From Lolium rigidum (taxonomy: Eukaryota > Streptophyta > Magnoliopsida > Poales > Poaceae): a stretch of DNA of 64,000 nucleotides. The first letter of the stretch is position 1, and every line of letters starts with the position of its first letter. Positions 1 to 11,031 of the stretch are shown here, in pieces. The notes under the pieces were generated by a model. That model saw only the letters and a list, made by a program, of their open reading frames with translations. It had not been told where the DNA came from and searched no databases. Position numbers and translations under genes: made by a program. The stretch spans positions 152,317,962 through 152,381,961 of the forward strand of contig NC_061512.1 in the NCBI RefSeq assembly GCF_022539505.1. Direction: 5' to 3'.

Positions 1-2
1 CC

Positions 3-966
3 GGTGGACCATCCTCTGCTTCTCCTTCCGCGTCTCACTCGAAACGGATATCTAGCGACGTTTTCTTTGACGATTTTTCGTGTGCTGACTCGATTCAACA
101 CGAACTAACTATACTTCGACAACAGCTTCAAGCCATGAAAAAACAAGCCATCACTATCATGGACCAATCTCGCAAATCCTCCGAACGCGAGAAAACTGCT
201 CTCCAACAGGCTCAGGAAGCTCTGGAACTGAAGGAGCTGTGGTGGCCGAGGCTTTACAGGCTACCGCCCGAGAAAATTATATGCTTGACCTGATGGCTGG
301 CGCAAGTCTAGACATGGCGGGTACGTTGTGCTTCATCTTGCTTTTTCCTCGACAGTACTCATATATTTTGTCATATGTTGCTTTTCTCTTTTGGTTCTAG
401 GTTCCTTTATTGGTGTTGTGGCTGAAGATCAATGCGCTGACTCTCGAGTTGAGGTCCTTCTCCGGCTTGCGAGGCTGAATGGCAGTGATTTTTGGGCTAG
501 CAAAGATCACACTAGATGAATTGTTCGATTCCAGGATCGTGCTGCGCAAGTCCGAGAATTTCTTAAGTTCTGCACTAGTACCTTGGCCATGGTGTACAAC
601 ACTTTGTTTCCTCTTAATCCTCAACCCGAAACTCTTCCTGAGTTGATGAAAAAGTTCAGAAACGTCAATCAAATCCATAACTTTGTGAAAGCCCAACTGA
701 TGGCTGGCGCCAGGTTTGCATTGATCTGGTTGAAGATTTGCCACTCAAAACTGGATCTAGACAAGGTTATCGACGTCTGCTACTCCAAGTTAAAGCATAG
801 AAGAAGAAACGTCGACAAGCTTAATCATGCAGTTACGCCAGTTGCTAAAAAGATGATTGAAGAGCTTCTGAGGGTTGATGTTGTTTTCTTCCATGACTAT
901 CACTATGCTGATGTCTTGGATGCTCCTGCTGAGGGTGAAAGAGTAACGATAGATGATCTGATGTAG
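3..966 (+). pseudogene. Antisense ORF of element I (gypsy-type 'Transposase_28'-like protein, C-terminal part)
   Basis: An open frame starts before the window (frame 3 from base 3) and encodes a Ser-rich then Gln/Lys/Glu-rich coiled-coil-like segment. A frame change occurs near 240. Exon 1 ends at 320, followed by a canonical GT...AG intron (321-400) with a pyrimidine-rich acceptor. Exon 2 (401-966) continues in one frame to a TAG at 964-966, apart from one in-frame TGA at 517-519. The exon 2 protein contains the segment with LPELMKKF, MAGARFALI and TPVAKKMIEELL, which I recognise from the large 'putative gypsy type transposon' proteins annotated in grasses and found antisense to pol in Tat elements. 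Its function is unknown. It runs opposite to the integrase gene and ends about 470 bp from it. Confidence 0.7.
321..400 (+). other. Intron in the antisense ORF
   Basis: The donor is GTACGT at 321 and the acceptor is TTCTAG ending at 400, with a T-rich tract before it. Splicing joins a Gly codon across the junction and restores the frame used from 403 to 966. The intron is 80 bp, a normal size for plants, and supports the antisense ORF as a transcribed, spliced gene in its parent element. Confidence 0.65.
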
Positions 967-1438
967 CTGGTTATCTTTTTTCCTTTCTATTGTGTTCACT
1001 GCTGGGTTGGAGGGTAAAGTTTGTATATTGTGGGTCACTTGTACTGTAAACATTATTTGCGAGACTCATGTATAGTCAAAACAAGTTTGTTCGTTTTTTG
1101 TTTTCCTCTAGCCCCCGAGTATTTCGGTAGCCGTATCTTTGTTTATTATTCGCGAGGTATGTGAACCAAGGCAAATAGTTTTGAACTATATTTTGTGAGA
1201 GCCGAGTATATATTGTTGATTTTGCGGGTTTAATCCCCCGAGCCTGATGAAGAGAGATATATATCACCAATATTTTTACTACATTGCAGCATCGCGAGCC
1301 CGCCTCATTACAAACCTTTCAGCCCCACTCGGTGCCTTGAAAGGAAAAGAGTGCGTATGAAAACTCGCGAGCTTTTCAGTACATTGTGTGCTTACATATG
1401 TAACTCGATTTTGTATTGTACCCGTAAAAACGCCAGAG
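967..1438. other. Non-coding spacer between antisense ORF and integrase of element I
   Basis: No coding frame of interest. The sequence is AT-rich with short CCCCGAG blocks (around 1113 and 1233), typical of the convergent 3' untranslated region between pol and the antisense ORF of Tat elements. No LTR or polypurine tract can be fixed here. Confidence 0.5.
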
Positions 1439-2666
1439 CTACGCCACGCTCCAGGGGTTTGGCTCTTCCTTCATTGTCTTCTTGTCCTTCAATCTGGATG
1501 CTACTCCTGGAATTACTTCGGTGATGATGTATGGTCCTACCCAAGGAGATTCGAATTTTTCATGGCTGTCCTGAGTGAGTCGAAGAACCAAGTTGCCAAC
1601 TTGAAAGGACGTTGGTCGCAAGCGTCGACTATGGTAATTTTTCAGGTTCTGTTGGTACATGGTGACTCTCGACAACCTCATCTCTGGCTTCATTGAGTGC
1701 ATCGACATCATCTTCCAGCGCCTTTCTTGAGGTTTCTTCATCATATTCCGCCACTCTCAGAGAATTATGTTCTATTTCTATCGGGAGTACCGCCTCAGCT
1801 CCATGGACCAAGAAGAAAGGAGTTTCTTGCGTCGCTGTGTTGGGTGTTGTCCGTATGCTCCATAGCACGCTAGGCAACTCATCTGGCCAAGTGTGTCGAG
1901 CTTTCTCCAATGGAGTTAACAGCCGTTTCTTGATACCGTTGCAGATGATGCCGTTTGCTTTTTCGACTTGGCCATTGGTTTGCGGGTGCGCCACCGATGC
2001 GAAGTGCAATTTGATGCCTACCTCTGCACAGTATGCCTTGAATTCTTTGGAGGTAAAATTGTTGCCGTTGTCTGTAACTATGCTGTTAGGGAAACCGAAT
2101 CGAAAGACTATGCCCTTGATGAAGCTCACCACTGATGTTGCATCTGCCGAAGTTACTGGTACTGCTTCGATCCACTTGGTGAACTTGTCGACAGCCACAA
2201 GCAAATATACGTATCCTCCTGGCCAAGCCTTGTGTAGCTTCCCCACCATGTCGAGACCCCATTGTGCAAAGGGCCAAGCCAATGGTATCGGAATCAGCTC
2301 TGCTGCCGGAGAATGAGGCTTTGCCGCAAATCTTTGACACGCATCGCAGGTGCGCACTATGTCTTTTGCATCTTCTACTGCTGTTAACCAATAAAAACCT
2401 GCCCCGAAGACTTCGGCTGCTATTGCTCGACTGCTTGCATGGTGGCCGCATATTCCCTCGTGTACATCCTTCAGTGTAACTCTTCCTTCCTCGGGTGTAA
2501 CACACCTTTGCAATACTCCTGATATGCTTCGTTTGCATAGCTCTCCCTTGACCACAGTAAAGGCTTTAGATCGTCGGATGACTCGTCTTGCCTCCACCGG
2601 ATCTTCGGGTATCTCTTTCCTCATGATATATGCCATAAACCTGCATCCAAGGAATTGTATCATCAT
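1439..2666 (-). pseudogene. Integrase of element I
   Basis: The main frame (2666 down to 1629) carries the zinc-binding segment (HEGICGHH ... CDACQRF) and then the catalytic core. The first Asp lies in WGLDMVGK, the second in IVTDNGNNF, and the Glu in GQVEKANG, with exactly 35 residues between the last two (DX35E). A shifted frame from 1744 to 1439 gives the C-terminal part with FQVGNLVL and the GPY/F-like VGPYIITEV. Integrase joins the LTR ends of cDNA to host DNA; this copy needs a frame change to reach its C-terminus. The stretch from 2667 to 2707 still belongs to pol but is shifted. Confidence 0.85.
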
Positions 2667-2707
2667 AACTTAGTGTGGTTCCTCCTCATCTTCCGACGCG
2701 TTTGCTT

Positions 2708-3211
2708 CTAGATATGCTGGAGCCCCTGAGTCTTTCTTAGACTTCTCTTTTTCTTCGCCTGCTTTGGTGTTCTCTTCGCCTTAGTTGATCTCTCGCTTAT
2801 CTCCCCCCAAAACACGCCAGGTGGTATTGGTAAGCACTGTGACCCGATATTTGCCAAAACGTCGGCTTCAGCGTTGCTGAGTCTGCTGATATGGTTTACT
2901 TCGCATCCATCAAAGAGTTTCTTGAGTTCATTGTATACCTCCTTGTATGCTATCATGCTGTCGTTGACTGCATCAAACTTGTTCATCACCTGTTGAGCTA
3001 CCAATTGGGAGTCGCCGAAGATTTTTAGTCGAGTCGCGCCGCACGCCTTTGCCATGTTCATCCCATATATGAGTGCTTCATATTCTTCCTCATTATTTGA
3101 TGCATTGGGGAATGTCATCTGCAATATATATTTCATTTTGTCGCCTTGGGGTGACACCAGTATCACGCCTGCTCCAGCTCCTTCTAATCTCTAGGACCCG
3201 TCGAAGTTCAT
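2708..3211 (-). pseudogene. Archaeal-type RNase H domain (aRNH) of element I
   Basis: Minus strand, between the classical RNase H and integrase. The acidic residues expected of this fold are visible: FDGS just upstream of a TAG at 3191-3193, then EEYEALIYG, KIFGDSQLV and SNAEADVLAN. The extra RNase H is the hallmark that separates Tat elements from other plant Gypsy lineages. The in-frame TAG separates the first Asp from the rest; it lies where a CTG or CAG codon would fit, so it may be a sequence error (see the CWG finding). Confidence 0.8.
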
Positions 3212-4053
3212 CTGCCAGGTACTCGACAGATCAGGGGGTCCCGTGTTTTGCAGCTCCATCCACTCCGCGACGAAATCTGGTAGAATTTGCGAATTTATTG
3301 CGTTTCGTTTTTCATACATGATGTCCCGAGGGGAAAGCTCTATTCCCCAAAGAGAGACACGGCCTGTAGCTTCTGGATTGTTTAGGATGTTTGATAGAGG
3401 CGCCTTGTTGACCACTATTATCGGATGTGCCGAGAAATAGTGTCGCAAGTTTCTTGCAGTCGTAAACACTCCATATGCTAACTTTTGATAATGCGGGTAA
3501 CGCTGTTTTGATGGCGATAAAACATCACTGATGAAGTATACCGGCCTTTGAACTCCATGAAGTTTTCCTTCTTCTTCCCTTTCTACCACAAGGACTGTGC
3601 TGACCACCTGAGGTGTAGTCGCGATATACAATAGGAGAGGTTCTTTTTCCCTTTGGAGCCACCAGTATTGGGGGTGTCGAGATTGTCTGCTTCTTCGTTC
3701 CACTCAAACTTTTCTCCTTGCTTGATGATCGCGTAGAAGGGCAGCGCTTTTTCTCCTAGCCTAGCGACAAACCTGCTCAAAGCTGCGATACGTCCTGGCA
3801 GCTGCTGTGTCTCCTTGAGCTTCGTGGGTTTCCTCATTGTCACGATGGCTTGTATTTTCTCAGGGTTCGCCTCAATTCCTCTAGCCGATACTAAGTATCC
3901 GAGGAGTTCTCCCGCAGGGACACCGAAGGAACATTTCATCGGGTTTAACTTGAGGCGAAACTTGTCGAGGTTGTCGAAGGTTTCTCAAAGATCATCAATC
4001 AAAGATAATCCTTGTTTTGTGGTTATGACGACGTCGTCGATGTACACTTGAAC
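3191..4053 (-). pseudogene. Reverse transcriptase C-terminus and RNase H of element I
   Basis: Minus-strand frames 4053-3583 and 3703-3191. The RT catalytic motif YIDD is encoded at 4044-4033, only about ten bases from the Copia insertion point, followed by LNPMKCSFGV and GYLVSARGIE, which are standard Gypsy RT palm/thumb sequences. An in-frame TGA sits shortly after YIDD. Downstream is the classical RNase H/tether region (RYPHYQKLAYGVF, LRHYFSAHPI). The fingers and most of the palm are absent because J interrupts the gene. Confidence 0.8.
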
Positions 4054-5806
4054 TGTTGGAGATATTCCCAAGAGGCAATAATAAAGTGGTTATTATATAT
4101 CTTTGTGTTTATGATAAATGTTTGCATACCATGCTATAATTGTATTAACCGAAACATTGATACATGTGTTTTATGTGAAAAACAAGGAGTCCCTAGTAAG
4201 CCTCTTGTATAACTAGCTTGTTGTTAATAGATGATCATAGTTTCATGATCATGAACATTGGATGTTATTAATGATAAGGTTATGTCATTAGATGAATGAT
4301 ATAATGGACACACCCAATTAAGCGTAGCATAAGATCACGTCATTAAGTTCAATTTGCTATAAACTTTCGATACATAGTTACCTAGTCCTTCGACCATGAG
4401 ATCATGTAAATCACTTATACCGGAAGGGTACTTTGATTACATCAAATGCCACTGCGTAAATGGGTGGTTATAAAGGTGGGATTAAGTATTCGGGAAGTAT
4501 GAGTTGAGGCATATGGATCAAGAGTGGGATTTGTCCATCCCGATGACGGATAGATATACTCTGGGCCCTCTCGGTGGAATGTCATTTGATTAGCTTGCAA
4601 GCATGTGACTGGTTCACAAGAGATGATATGCCACGGCATGTAGTAAAGAGTACTTGTCGGATACGAGGTTGAACAAGGTATGGAGATACCGATGATCAAA
4701 CCTTGGACAAGTAAAATATCGCGTGACAAAGGGAATCGGTATCGTATGTAAATGGTTCAATCGATCACTAAGTTATCGTTGAATATGTGGGAGCCATTAT
4801 GGATCTCTAGATCCCGCTATTGGTTATTGGTCGGAGAGGGGTCTCGACCATTTCTACATAGTTCACGAACCGTAGGGTGGCACACTTAAGGTTTGATGTC
4901 GTTTTAAGTAGATATGGAATATGGAATGGAGTTCGAATTTTGTTCGGAGTCTCGAATGGGATTTAGGACATCACGAGGAAGTCCGGAATGGTCCGGAGAA
5001 TAAGATTCATATATAGGAAGTCACTTTCCAAGTTTGGAAATAATCCGATGCATTTATGGAAGGCGCTAGAATGTTCTAGAACCTTCCGGAAGAAATCACC
5101 ATGGAAGGTGGAGTCCCGGTTGGACTCCACCAACCCTAACCAACCAACCAAGTGGGAGGGTAGAGTCCATGGTGGACTCCACCTCCTTGGCTGGCCAACA
5201 AAGGGGGGAGGGGAGAGTCCCTGTCCCTCTAGGTTTTGTCCATAAGGCAGTTTTTGAATTCGGGTCTTATTCGATGACTTTGGACAAACCCTTGGGGTTC
5301 CACCTATATAATGAGGGAGAGAGGGAGGGGGGTGGCCACCTCTTTGGCCGCACCAACCAGAGTCAGCAAGGCCGGCGTCCCAGCTGCCCCTCTCCCCAAA
5401 CCCTAGCCGCCCCCTCCTCATACACCTCCCGTAGCGCTTAGGCGAAGCCCTGCCGGAGATCTCCACCACCACCGCCACCACGCCGTCGTGCTGTCGGGAT
5501 CCCGAGGAGGATCTACTACTTCTGCTGCCCGCTGGATCGGGGAGAAGGACGTCATCATCAACACCGTACGTGTGACCGAGTACGGAGGTGCTGGCCGACG
5601 TGTGACCGTCAAGATCTTCTACGCGCTTTTGAAAGCGGCAAGTGATCATCTTCTGCAACAACGAGATCTTATCTCGTAGGCTTTGGGAATCTTCGAGGGT
5701 TAGTCTCATGATCTTCTCGTTGCTCCCATCTTCTTGATTGGATCTTGGCTTGTTATTCGTTCTTACGGTAGGAATTTTTTTGTTTTCTATGATACGAATC
5801 CCATCA
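4054..5806 (+). repeat. 5' LTR of Copia element J
   Basis: About 1.75 kb, from TGTTGGAGATA to the CA two bases before the primer site. It contains a TATA box at 5304 and a GC-rich R/U5 stretch ending in a T-run. Only one LTR of J is in the window, so the ends are set by TG...CA, the break in element I's pol, and the primer site. Confidence 0.8.
5304..5311 (+). promoter_or_regulatory. TATA box of the J LTR
   Basis: CTATATAA in the context CCACCTATATAATGAGGG, about 500 bp before the LTR end, as expected for the U3/R boundary of a Copia LTR of this size. Transcription would start some 30 bp downstream. Confidence 0.6.
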
Positions 5807-5807
5807 G

Positions 5808-5819
5808 TGGTATCAGAGC
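5808..5819 (+). other. Primer binding site of J (initiator tRNA-Met)
   Basis: TGGTATCAGAGC, the standard plant Copia primer site complementary to the 3' end of initiator tRNA-Met, one base after the LTR end. It fixes the LTR boundary and the plus orientation. Confidence 0.9.
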
Positions 5820-6343
5820 TATTTCTATGCATAGATTGGTTGCACGAGTAGAACACAATGGTTTTGTGGGCGTTGATGCTTTTGTTGCCTTTAGTTCGTG
5901 TACTTTGCATCTTGCGGGATGGTGGGATGAAGCGGCTCGGGCTAACTTTACATGACCGCGTTCTTGAGATTTCCTCCACGCTCGACATGCAACTTGTATT
6001 GCATAAGTGGCTTTGCGGGTGTCTGTCTCTCCCACCATAGTGAAGATTCAATCTACTCTTTCTATTGACAACACTAGTATCACCGTTGTGGTTCATGTTC
6101 GTAGGTAGATTGTATCTTACTCGAAAAACCTAAACCACGTAAAATATGCAAACCAAATTAGAGGTGTCTAACTTGTTTTTGCAGGTTTTGGTGATGCGAT
6201 ATGGCCATGATGTGATGATGAATATGTATGAGATGATCATTATTATATTGTGGCAACCGGCAGGAGCCTTATGGTTGTCTTTAAATTTCATGTTGAAGTA
6301 TTATTTCAAAGTAGTTGTAATAGTTGCTACATGGGAGAACAAC
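5820..6343 (+). other. Untranslated leader of J, first segment
   Basis: No gene. The leader precedes gag and is cut by solo LTR K1 at 6343/6344. Near 6168-6184 there is CTAAC followed by a T-rich tract and GCAG, which looks like a plant branch point and 3' splice site. The leader continues at 9913. Confidence 0.6.
6338..6343. repeat. Target-site duplication left of K1
   Basis: AACAAC immediately before TGTGACG, repeated at 9907-9912 right after the K1 terminus. Six bases match although Gypsy elements normally duplicate five, so one base may be chance. Confidence 0.8.
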
Positions 6344-9300
6344 TGTGACGCCCCGGAACCGGTACCATGAGGATCCCAGCGAACCCGCCGAAATCCGCAC
6401 GATATCGATTCGGAGACGCCCTCCGACACGACGTGCGCGACGAATCACACACGTGATGCCAAAGGAATTAACACTAGCGGTAACATTACAACAGGATTAC
6501 AATAGAGCCCACAAGATACAGATATTACAACAACAACTCCAACGAGTCAAGATACAAATAGATACATACACAGATCCAAATCATACAGAACATCAAATAC
6601 GTCCGAGTACGGACAAGATACAAATTGGACTAAGAGTCCTCAAGATAACCAGTGGCGTCCATAACCCTGCCCAGGCCAAGCCGGAAGGGTAACCTTGCTA
6701 ACGTCGTCTTCATCGAACATATCTTCATACCTGCCCGGTTATGTCCCGTAGAAGCAGCAATAAGTACGGGTTCGTACTTAACAAGACTTCAAGACGTATA
6801 AGCATTCGTCAACCATCGTCCTTTGTACTTGAGGCACGCAGGGACTTAGAGGACGCAAGAGGAACGTCATAGGCAATATGGTGGGGTTAAGCGGCGCGCG
6901 TCAAGCACTAAAAACCTATAGACACTCTACAACATTCGTCTAATCAGAGAAGATGAGAGAGCGCATAAACTAACAGTTCTAAACTCTGCAAACATAACAC
7001 AGCCGATGCGTTCCCCCTTCGCAAAGAGGTACTCACAAAGGCACTCACACAGTTGTCAAATTTTAACCATTTATTATTGAAGTTGTGCTAACTTACTACG
7101 CAAGTTATTATTAATGAACAACAGGTGTAAGTTGTCTATGGTCGAGTCATACAGCTCCAAGTCGTCCATAACCGCGGACGCGGCTTATCGATAAGATTGT
7201 AACCTTGCAGGGGTGCCCAAATGTGCCCACACGCACGCTCAACCCACTTACGACAGGTGGATATCACGACACGCACTCTCCTTCACTACAACAATGTCCA
7301 GGAAGCCACCTAACTAAGTTAACCCGTGTCGAAGTCCGGCCGTGCTCCGAGCGGACTTAGCCGTTTGCGTCTACGGCTTTCGGATGGAAACAAGTGCCCG
7401 CAGGGTGAATCCATCTTCAGCAATACGTACCGCATCCTACGAGCGTGCAAGAGACAACGGGGTTACAAGGCAACATGGCTTCCCCAAAAGTAACATCATA
7501 TCATCTGACCACAAAGAAACAAGCTTGCACGCCCGGAAGAAACAAAACAAACATTCAAACTAGTTGTGGCCATCTGGACAAAGCTGTAGATTCCGGCAGT
7601 GGTCGAGGGAGACCCGTAAGCATACCCACGTGTGGTTAGAGCGCTCGGTCTCGAACGTATAACAAGAACTCGGGTCCTAAGTTATTTATGAAACACAAGT
7701 GAGCCGTCATAAAACGATCAGCCGACCCACCGATGCCTCCGCTAAACAAATGTCAACAACTAAAGTAACCATGATTCTTCCCAACATATAACCCGATAAG
7801 ATAGCAATGAATCGTAACGAGGTAAAACAGCACTAGCATGCACTACGACTCGCAAGGCAGACCCGATAACCAAACAACAGCTGTAGGAGGTGGTGGTGGC
7901 AATATGGGCTGCCATGAGGTAACAAGTGGAAGGGACACGTGACAAGAACGCAACTCAAGGATAGCATAAGGGAGAAGGCAAAATAAAATAGGTGAGCGAC
8001 TCCTGCAGGGACAGGAGTATAGGGGAAATGCTTGCCTGTTAAAGCTTGCCGAGGAACATCCGGAGAACTTGGCGTATCTCACCACACCACTTCGCGATCC
8101 TATCCGGGAAGAAGCAAATGCTGGGATAAACAACGGATGCAAGTCTTACTACTACGGATAAAGAATCGGCATGCTCATGATATGGTATGCATGACATGGC
8201 ATAGATGGTGCAATGCATGTTATCCAAATTAAGCGGGATCGGAACCCGAACAAACAATTATTAGGTTCTAGTTGTTTTTCTACCGACAAAGTTAAATGTT
8301 GATTAGCATGGCAAGACAAAGCAGAGGTGCGCTACTTCAAAATTAAACGGAGCGGGGAAAACCATATTCGGAATCCAAAATACTCCGCATATATGTTAGG
8401 TGGTCATGCATAACTACCACGTCGTGACATGATGCAAGCTGCAAACAAATGAATGGATGGCATATTCATGTTCCTCTCATTTTTCTGATCAACTTTCATA
8501 TATAGCACTTTTCCTTTTGAATTACTGTGTAGAAGATAGGAAAATAAACAGATTTTGCAAAACAAATTAAAGAATAGAATAGAGGCAGGGAAAACTGGGA
8601 GGTGCCTGCTACCTGGCCGGCAGGAGGAAACTTGGCGCGCATGGGCCGGCCCAATCGGCGAGACGCCGGATCGAAGCCCGTCGGCGGATCTGGGAGACAA
8701 AAAGGTTGGTTTAATTCAACTTCACTGGGATTTGAACACGAGATCTGCTGGTTGAGGGATCAAGGGACTAACCACTAAGCTGCACTTCGGATGGTGTCAA
8801 CTTGATGGTGCGCGGCCTTTTGAGCCAAAGCAAGGCGCGGATCTTGGACAGAAAAATCATGGCGGAGAAGATCTGGCCGAGCATGGATCCGACGGGACGG
8901 GGCGAACCGGGACGAGGTAGAGGCATCGGAGGTGCGCCTGAACACGAGGAAGCCGGAGGTGTGCTCGGTTTGGCCGGAGATGGACGAGGGCGGCCGGAAT
9001 CGACGCCGGAGCAGGGCGGCCATGGAGGAGAAACGACGACCTTGCGCTCGATTTACGGGGTATTGACTCGATTCCTTGCACCACGACGTAGAGCTCGATG
9101 AGGCGGATCCGCCGGTGCCCTCAGAACAGCGGGGGATGGTGTGTAGTGACGGCGCCATGGCGAGGTGGGTGGTTGCTGTGGGGTTTCTCGTGTTTCGTTT
9201 GCTCACAGAGAGGTGAAGAAAAGAGAGGGAGAAGGAGGCGGCGGCGCGAGAGGGAGGAGGCTAGGGTTTGCTGGGGACCTGGAGGGGGATTAAAAGAGAG

Positions 9301-9906
9301 GGGAGCAGGTGGTGGTGGAGGCGCGGGGTGCGTGGTGACGTCGACCACGGTGGGGAAGGGAGCATGCACCGGGCGTGAGAAAGACAGCGACAGGAGATCT
9401 TTTCTCCTCCGAAGGGGTACGGGCCAGGAAGGGAAAAAGACTGGGCCGGACAAGGCTGGGCCGCCGGGAAGAAAAAGAAGAGGGAAGGGAATGGGCCAGG
9501 AAAGAGGAAGGAGCCCAGGAAAGGGGGAGAGGGGTTTTTCTTCTTTTTAAAATTCCTTTTTCTGTTTTTTTTTATTTGAAACCTTTTGAATTCAAGTTCT
9601 TTTCTATTTTGAATCTGAGGCAAAGGAGAGAGGTAGATTCAAAATTAGTTTTCAAAATATTTACTTTATTTGTAACCAAAGCAAAACACATTTTATTCAA
9701 AAATTATTTTGTTGGAAAGCTTAGTTATAAAATAAGAAATATGAGAGGGAGAGAATACGGTTTTATTTAAAGGAAAGACAAGGAAGGGTTTTATAAAATA
9801 ATTTTAATTTGTTAAAAGCATGGATGATATGATGCATGATGCATGATGATGCATAAAATAAAAAGAACAACCAAATCTAATAGGGGTGCTACCCGGGGCC
9901 GTTACA
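6344..9906 (-). mobile_element. K1: solo LTR of a large-LTR Gypsy-like element
   Basis: One copy of a repeat that begins TGTGACGCCCCGG and ends GGCCGTTACA on the plus strand, so the LTR proper reads TGTAAC...GTCACA on the minus strand. AACAAC flanks both ends and only one LTR is present without an interior, which is the product of LTR-LTR recombination. The outer parts match the two LTRs of K2 closely, but roughly 8480-9560 is different and makes K1 about 370 bp longer, so it is another subfamily. Frames inside are GC-rich or purine-rich artefacts. Confidence 0.85.
8700..8795 (-). other. tRNA-derived, SINE-like segment inside K1
   Basis: On the minus strand an A-box-like AGCTTAGTGGTTAGT (8781-8767) is followed 29 bases on by a B-box-like GTTCAAATCCC (8737-8727), and the segment ends in a short T-run (TTTTT near 8700). 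Spacing fits a Pol III internal promoter. The acceptor and T stems do not pair, so it is not a working tRNA. It lies in the part of K1 that K2 lacks. It may be a short tRNA-type SINE or a chance relic; no clear target duplication was found. Confidence 0.4.
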
Positions 9907-9912
9907 AACAAC
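9907..9912. repeat. Target-site duplication right of K1
   Basis: AACAAC directly after the K1 terminus, matching 6338-6343. Element J's leader continues from here without loss. Confidence 0.8.
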
Positions 9913-10101
9913 CATGAAGACGGCGCCATTGACCTTGACGCTTCGCCGACGATGACGGAGATCATGCCCGTTGATGATGGAGATCATGTCCGTGCTTTCG
10001 AGATGAAGATCAAAGGCGCAAAGACAAAAGGGCCATATCATATCACATATGAATTGCATGTGATGTTAATCCTTTTATGCATCTTGTATTGCTTAGATCA
10101 C
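9913..10101 (+). other. Untranslated leader of J, second segment
   Basis: Continues the J leader after K1 with a small frame-like stretch (CATGAAGACGGCGCC onward) that is part of the leader in related copies, then stops at GATCAC where the LTR of element D begins. The next recognisable J sequence is at 63156. Confidence 0.6.
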
Positions 10102-11026
10102 TGATACGTCTCAAACATATCTATAATTTCTGATGTTCCATGCTAGTTTTATGACAATACCTACATGTTTTGTTCACACTTTATATCGTTTTGATGCATT
10201 TTCCGGAACTAACCTATTAACGAGATGCCGAAGTGCCGGCTCCGTTTTCTCGTTGTTTTTGGTTTCGTAAATCCTAGTAAGGAAATATTCTCGAATTGGA
10301 CGAAATCAACGCCCGTAACCTTATTTTTCCCGAAGCTTCCGTAACACCGAGAGAGACCGGAGGGGAGCCAGGGGCCCCACACGCCAGGGCGGCGCGGCCA
10401 AGGGGTGGGGCGCGCCCCCCTATTGTGTGGCCCCACAAGGGCCCCTCCGAGGCTGCCCTTCCGCCTACTTAAGGACTCCGTCGCGAAAACCCTAGAGGAA
10501 TAAGCCACGACACGAGAAAAGTTCCAGAGCCGCCGCCATCGTGAAGCCAAGATTCGGGGACGAAGCTCTCGTTCCCGCACGCCGCCGGACGGGGAAGTGC
10601 CCCTGAAGGCATCTCCATCGACACCACCGCCATCTCCTTCGACGCTGCTGTCTCCTATGATGAGGAGGGAGTAGTTCTCCCCCGAGGCTAAGGGCTGTAC
10701 CGGTAGCTATGTGGTTAATCTCTCTCCCATGTACTTCAATACAATGATCTCATGAGTTGCTTTGCATGATTTAGATCCATATGATGAGCGTTGTAATCCA
10801 GATGTCGTTATGCTATTCAAGTGGATTTTACTTATGTGATCTCCAGAGACTCCTTGTCCCACGTGTGTAAAGGTGACAGTGTGTGCACCGTGTGGGTCTC
10901 TTAGGCTATATTTCACAGAATACTTATTCACCGAGTTATGATTTGAGTTGGATGTCTCTATGAAATTGTGGTGTGTTAGTACCTCCTATGAATGCTCACA
11001 GTGACATCGTGGGGTGTTTATTAGTA

Positions 11027-11031
11027 CTTGG
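11027..11031. repeat. Target-site duplication left of K2
   Basis: CTTGG, identical to 17926-17930, flanking K2 exactly at TGTGACG and GTTACA. Confidence 0.9.

Larger units (their letters stand above)
1..4053 (-). mobile_element. Element I: 3' part of a Tat-lineage Ty3/Gypsy retrotransposon
   Basis: Reading the minus strand from 4053 downwards gives the end of reverse transcriptase, RNase H, a second (archaeal-type) RNase H, integrase with a GPY/F-like tail, and then a non-coding 3' region carrying an ORF on the opposite strand. The dual RNase H plus antisense ORF is characteristic of the plant Tat lineage. The 5' half (LTR, gag, protease, most of RT) is missing on the right because Copia element J is inserted at 4054; the 3' LTR would lie left of the window. 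The pol frames contain stops and shifts. It is the oldest layer visible, since J lies inside it. Confidence 0.85.

Noticed and set aside
1693..2316. 207-codon plus-strand frame
   Set aside because: Shadow of the integrase gene on the opposite strand.
5300..5640. Host gene exon in the GC-rich region with CCCTAGCCGCC
   Set aside because: It is the R/U5 part of the Copia LTR; this sequence type is standard there and is followed by the primer site.
8719..8790. Functional tRNA gene
   Set aside because: A- and B-box-like sequences are present but the acceptor and T stems do not pair; kept only as a SINE-like segment.
8775..9623. Several overlapping frames on both strands within K1
   Set aside because: GC-rich and purine-rich LTR sequence; all six frames are partly open and no domain is seen.
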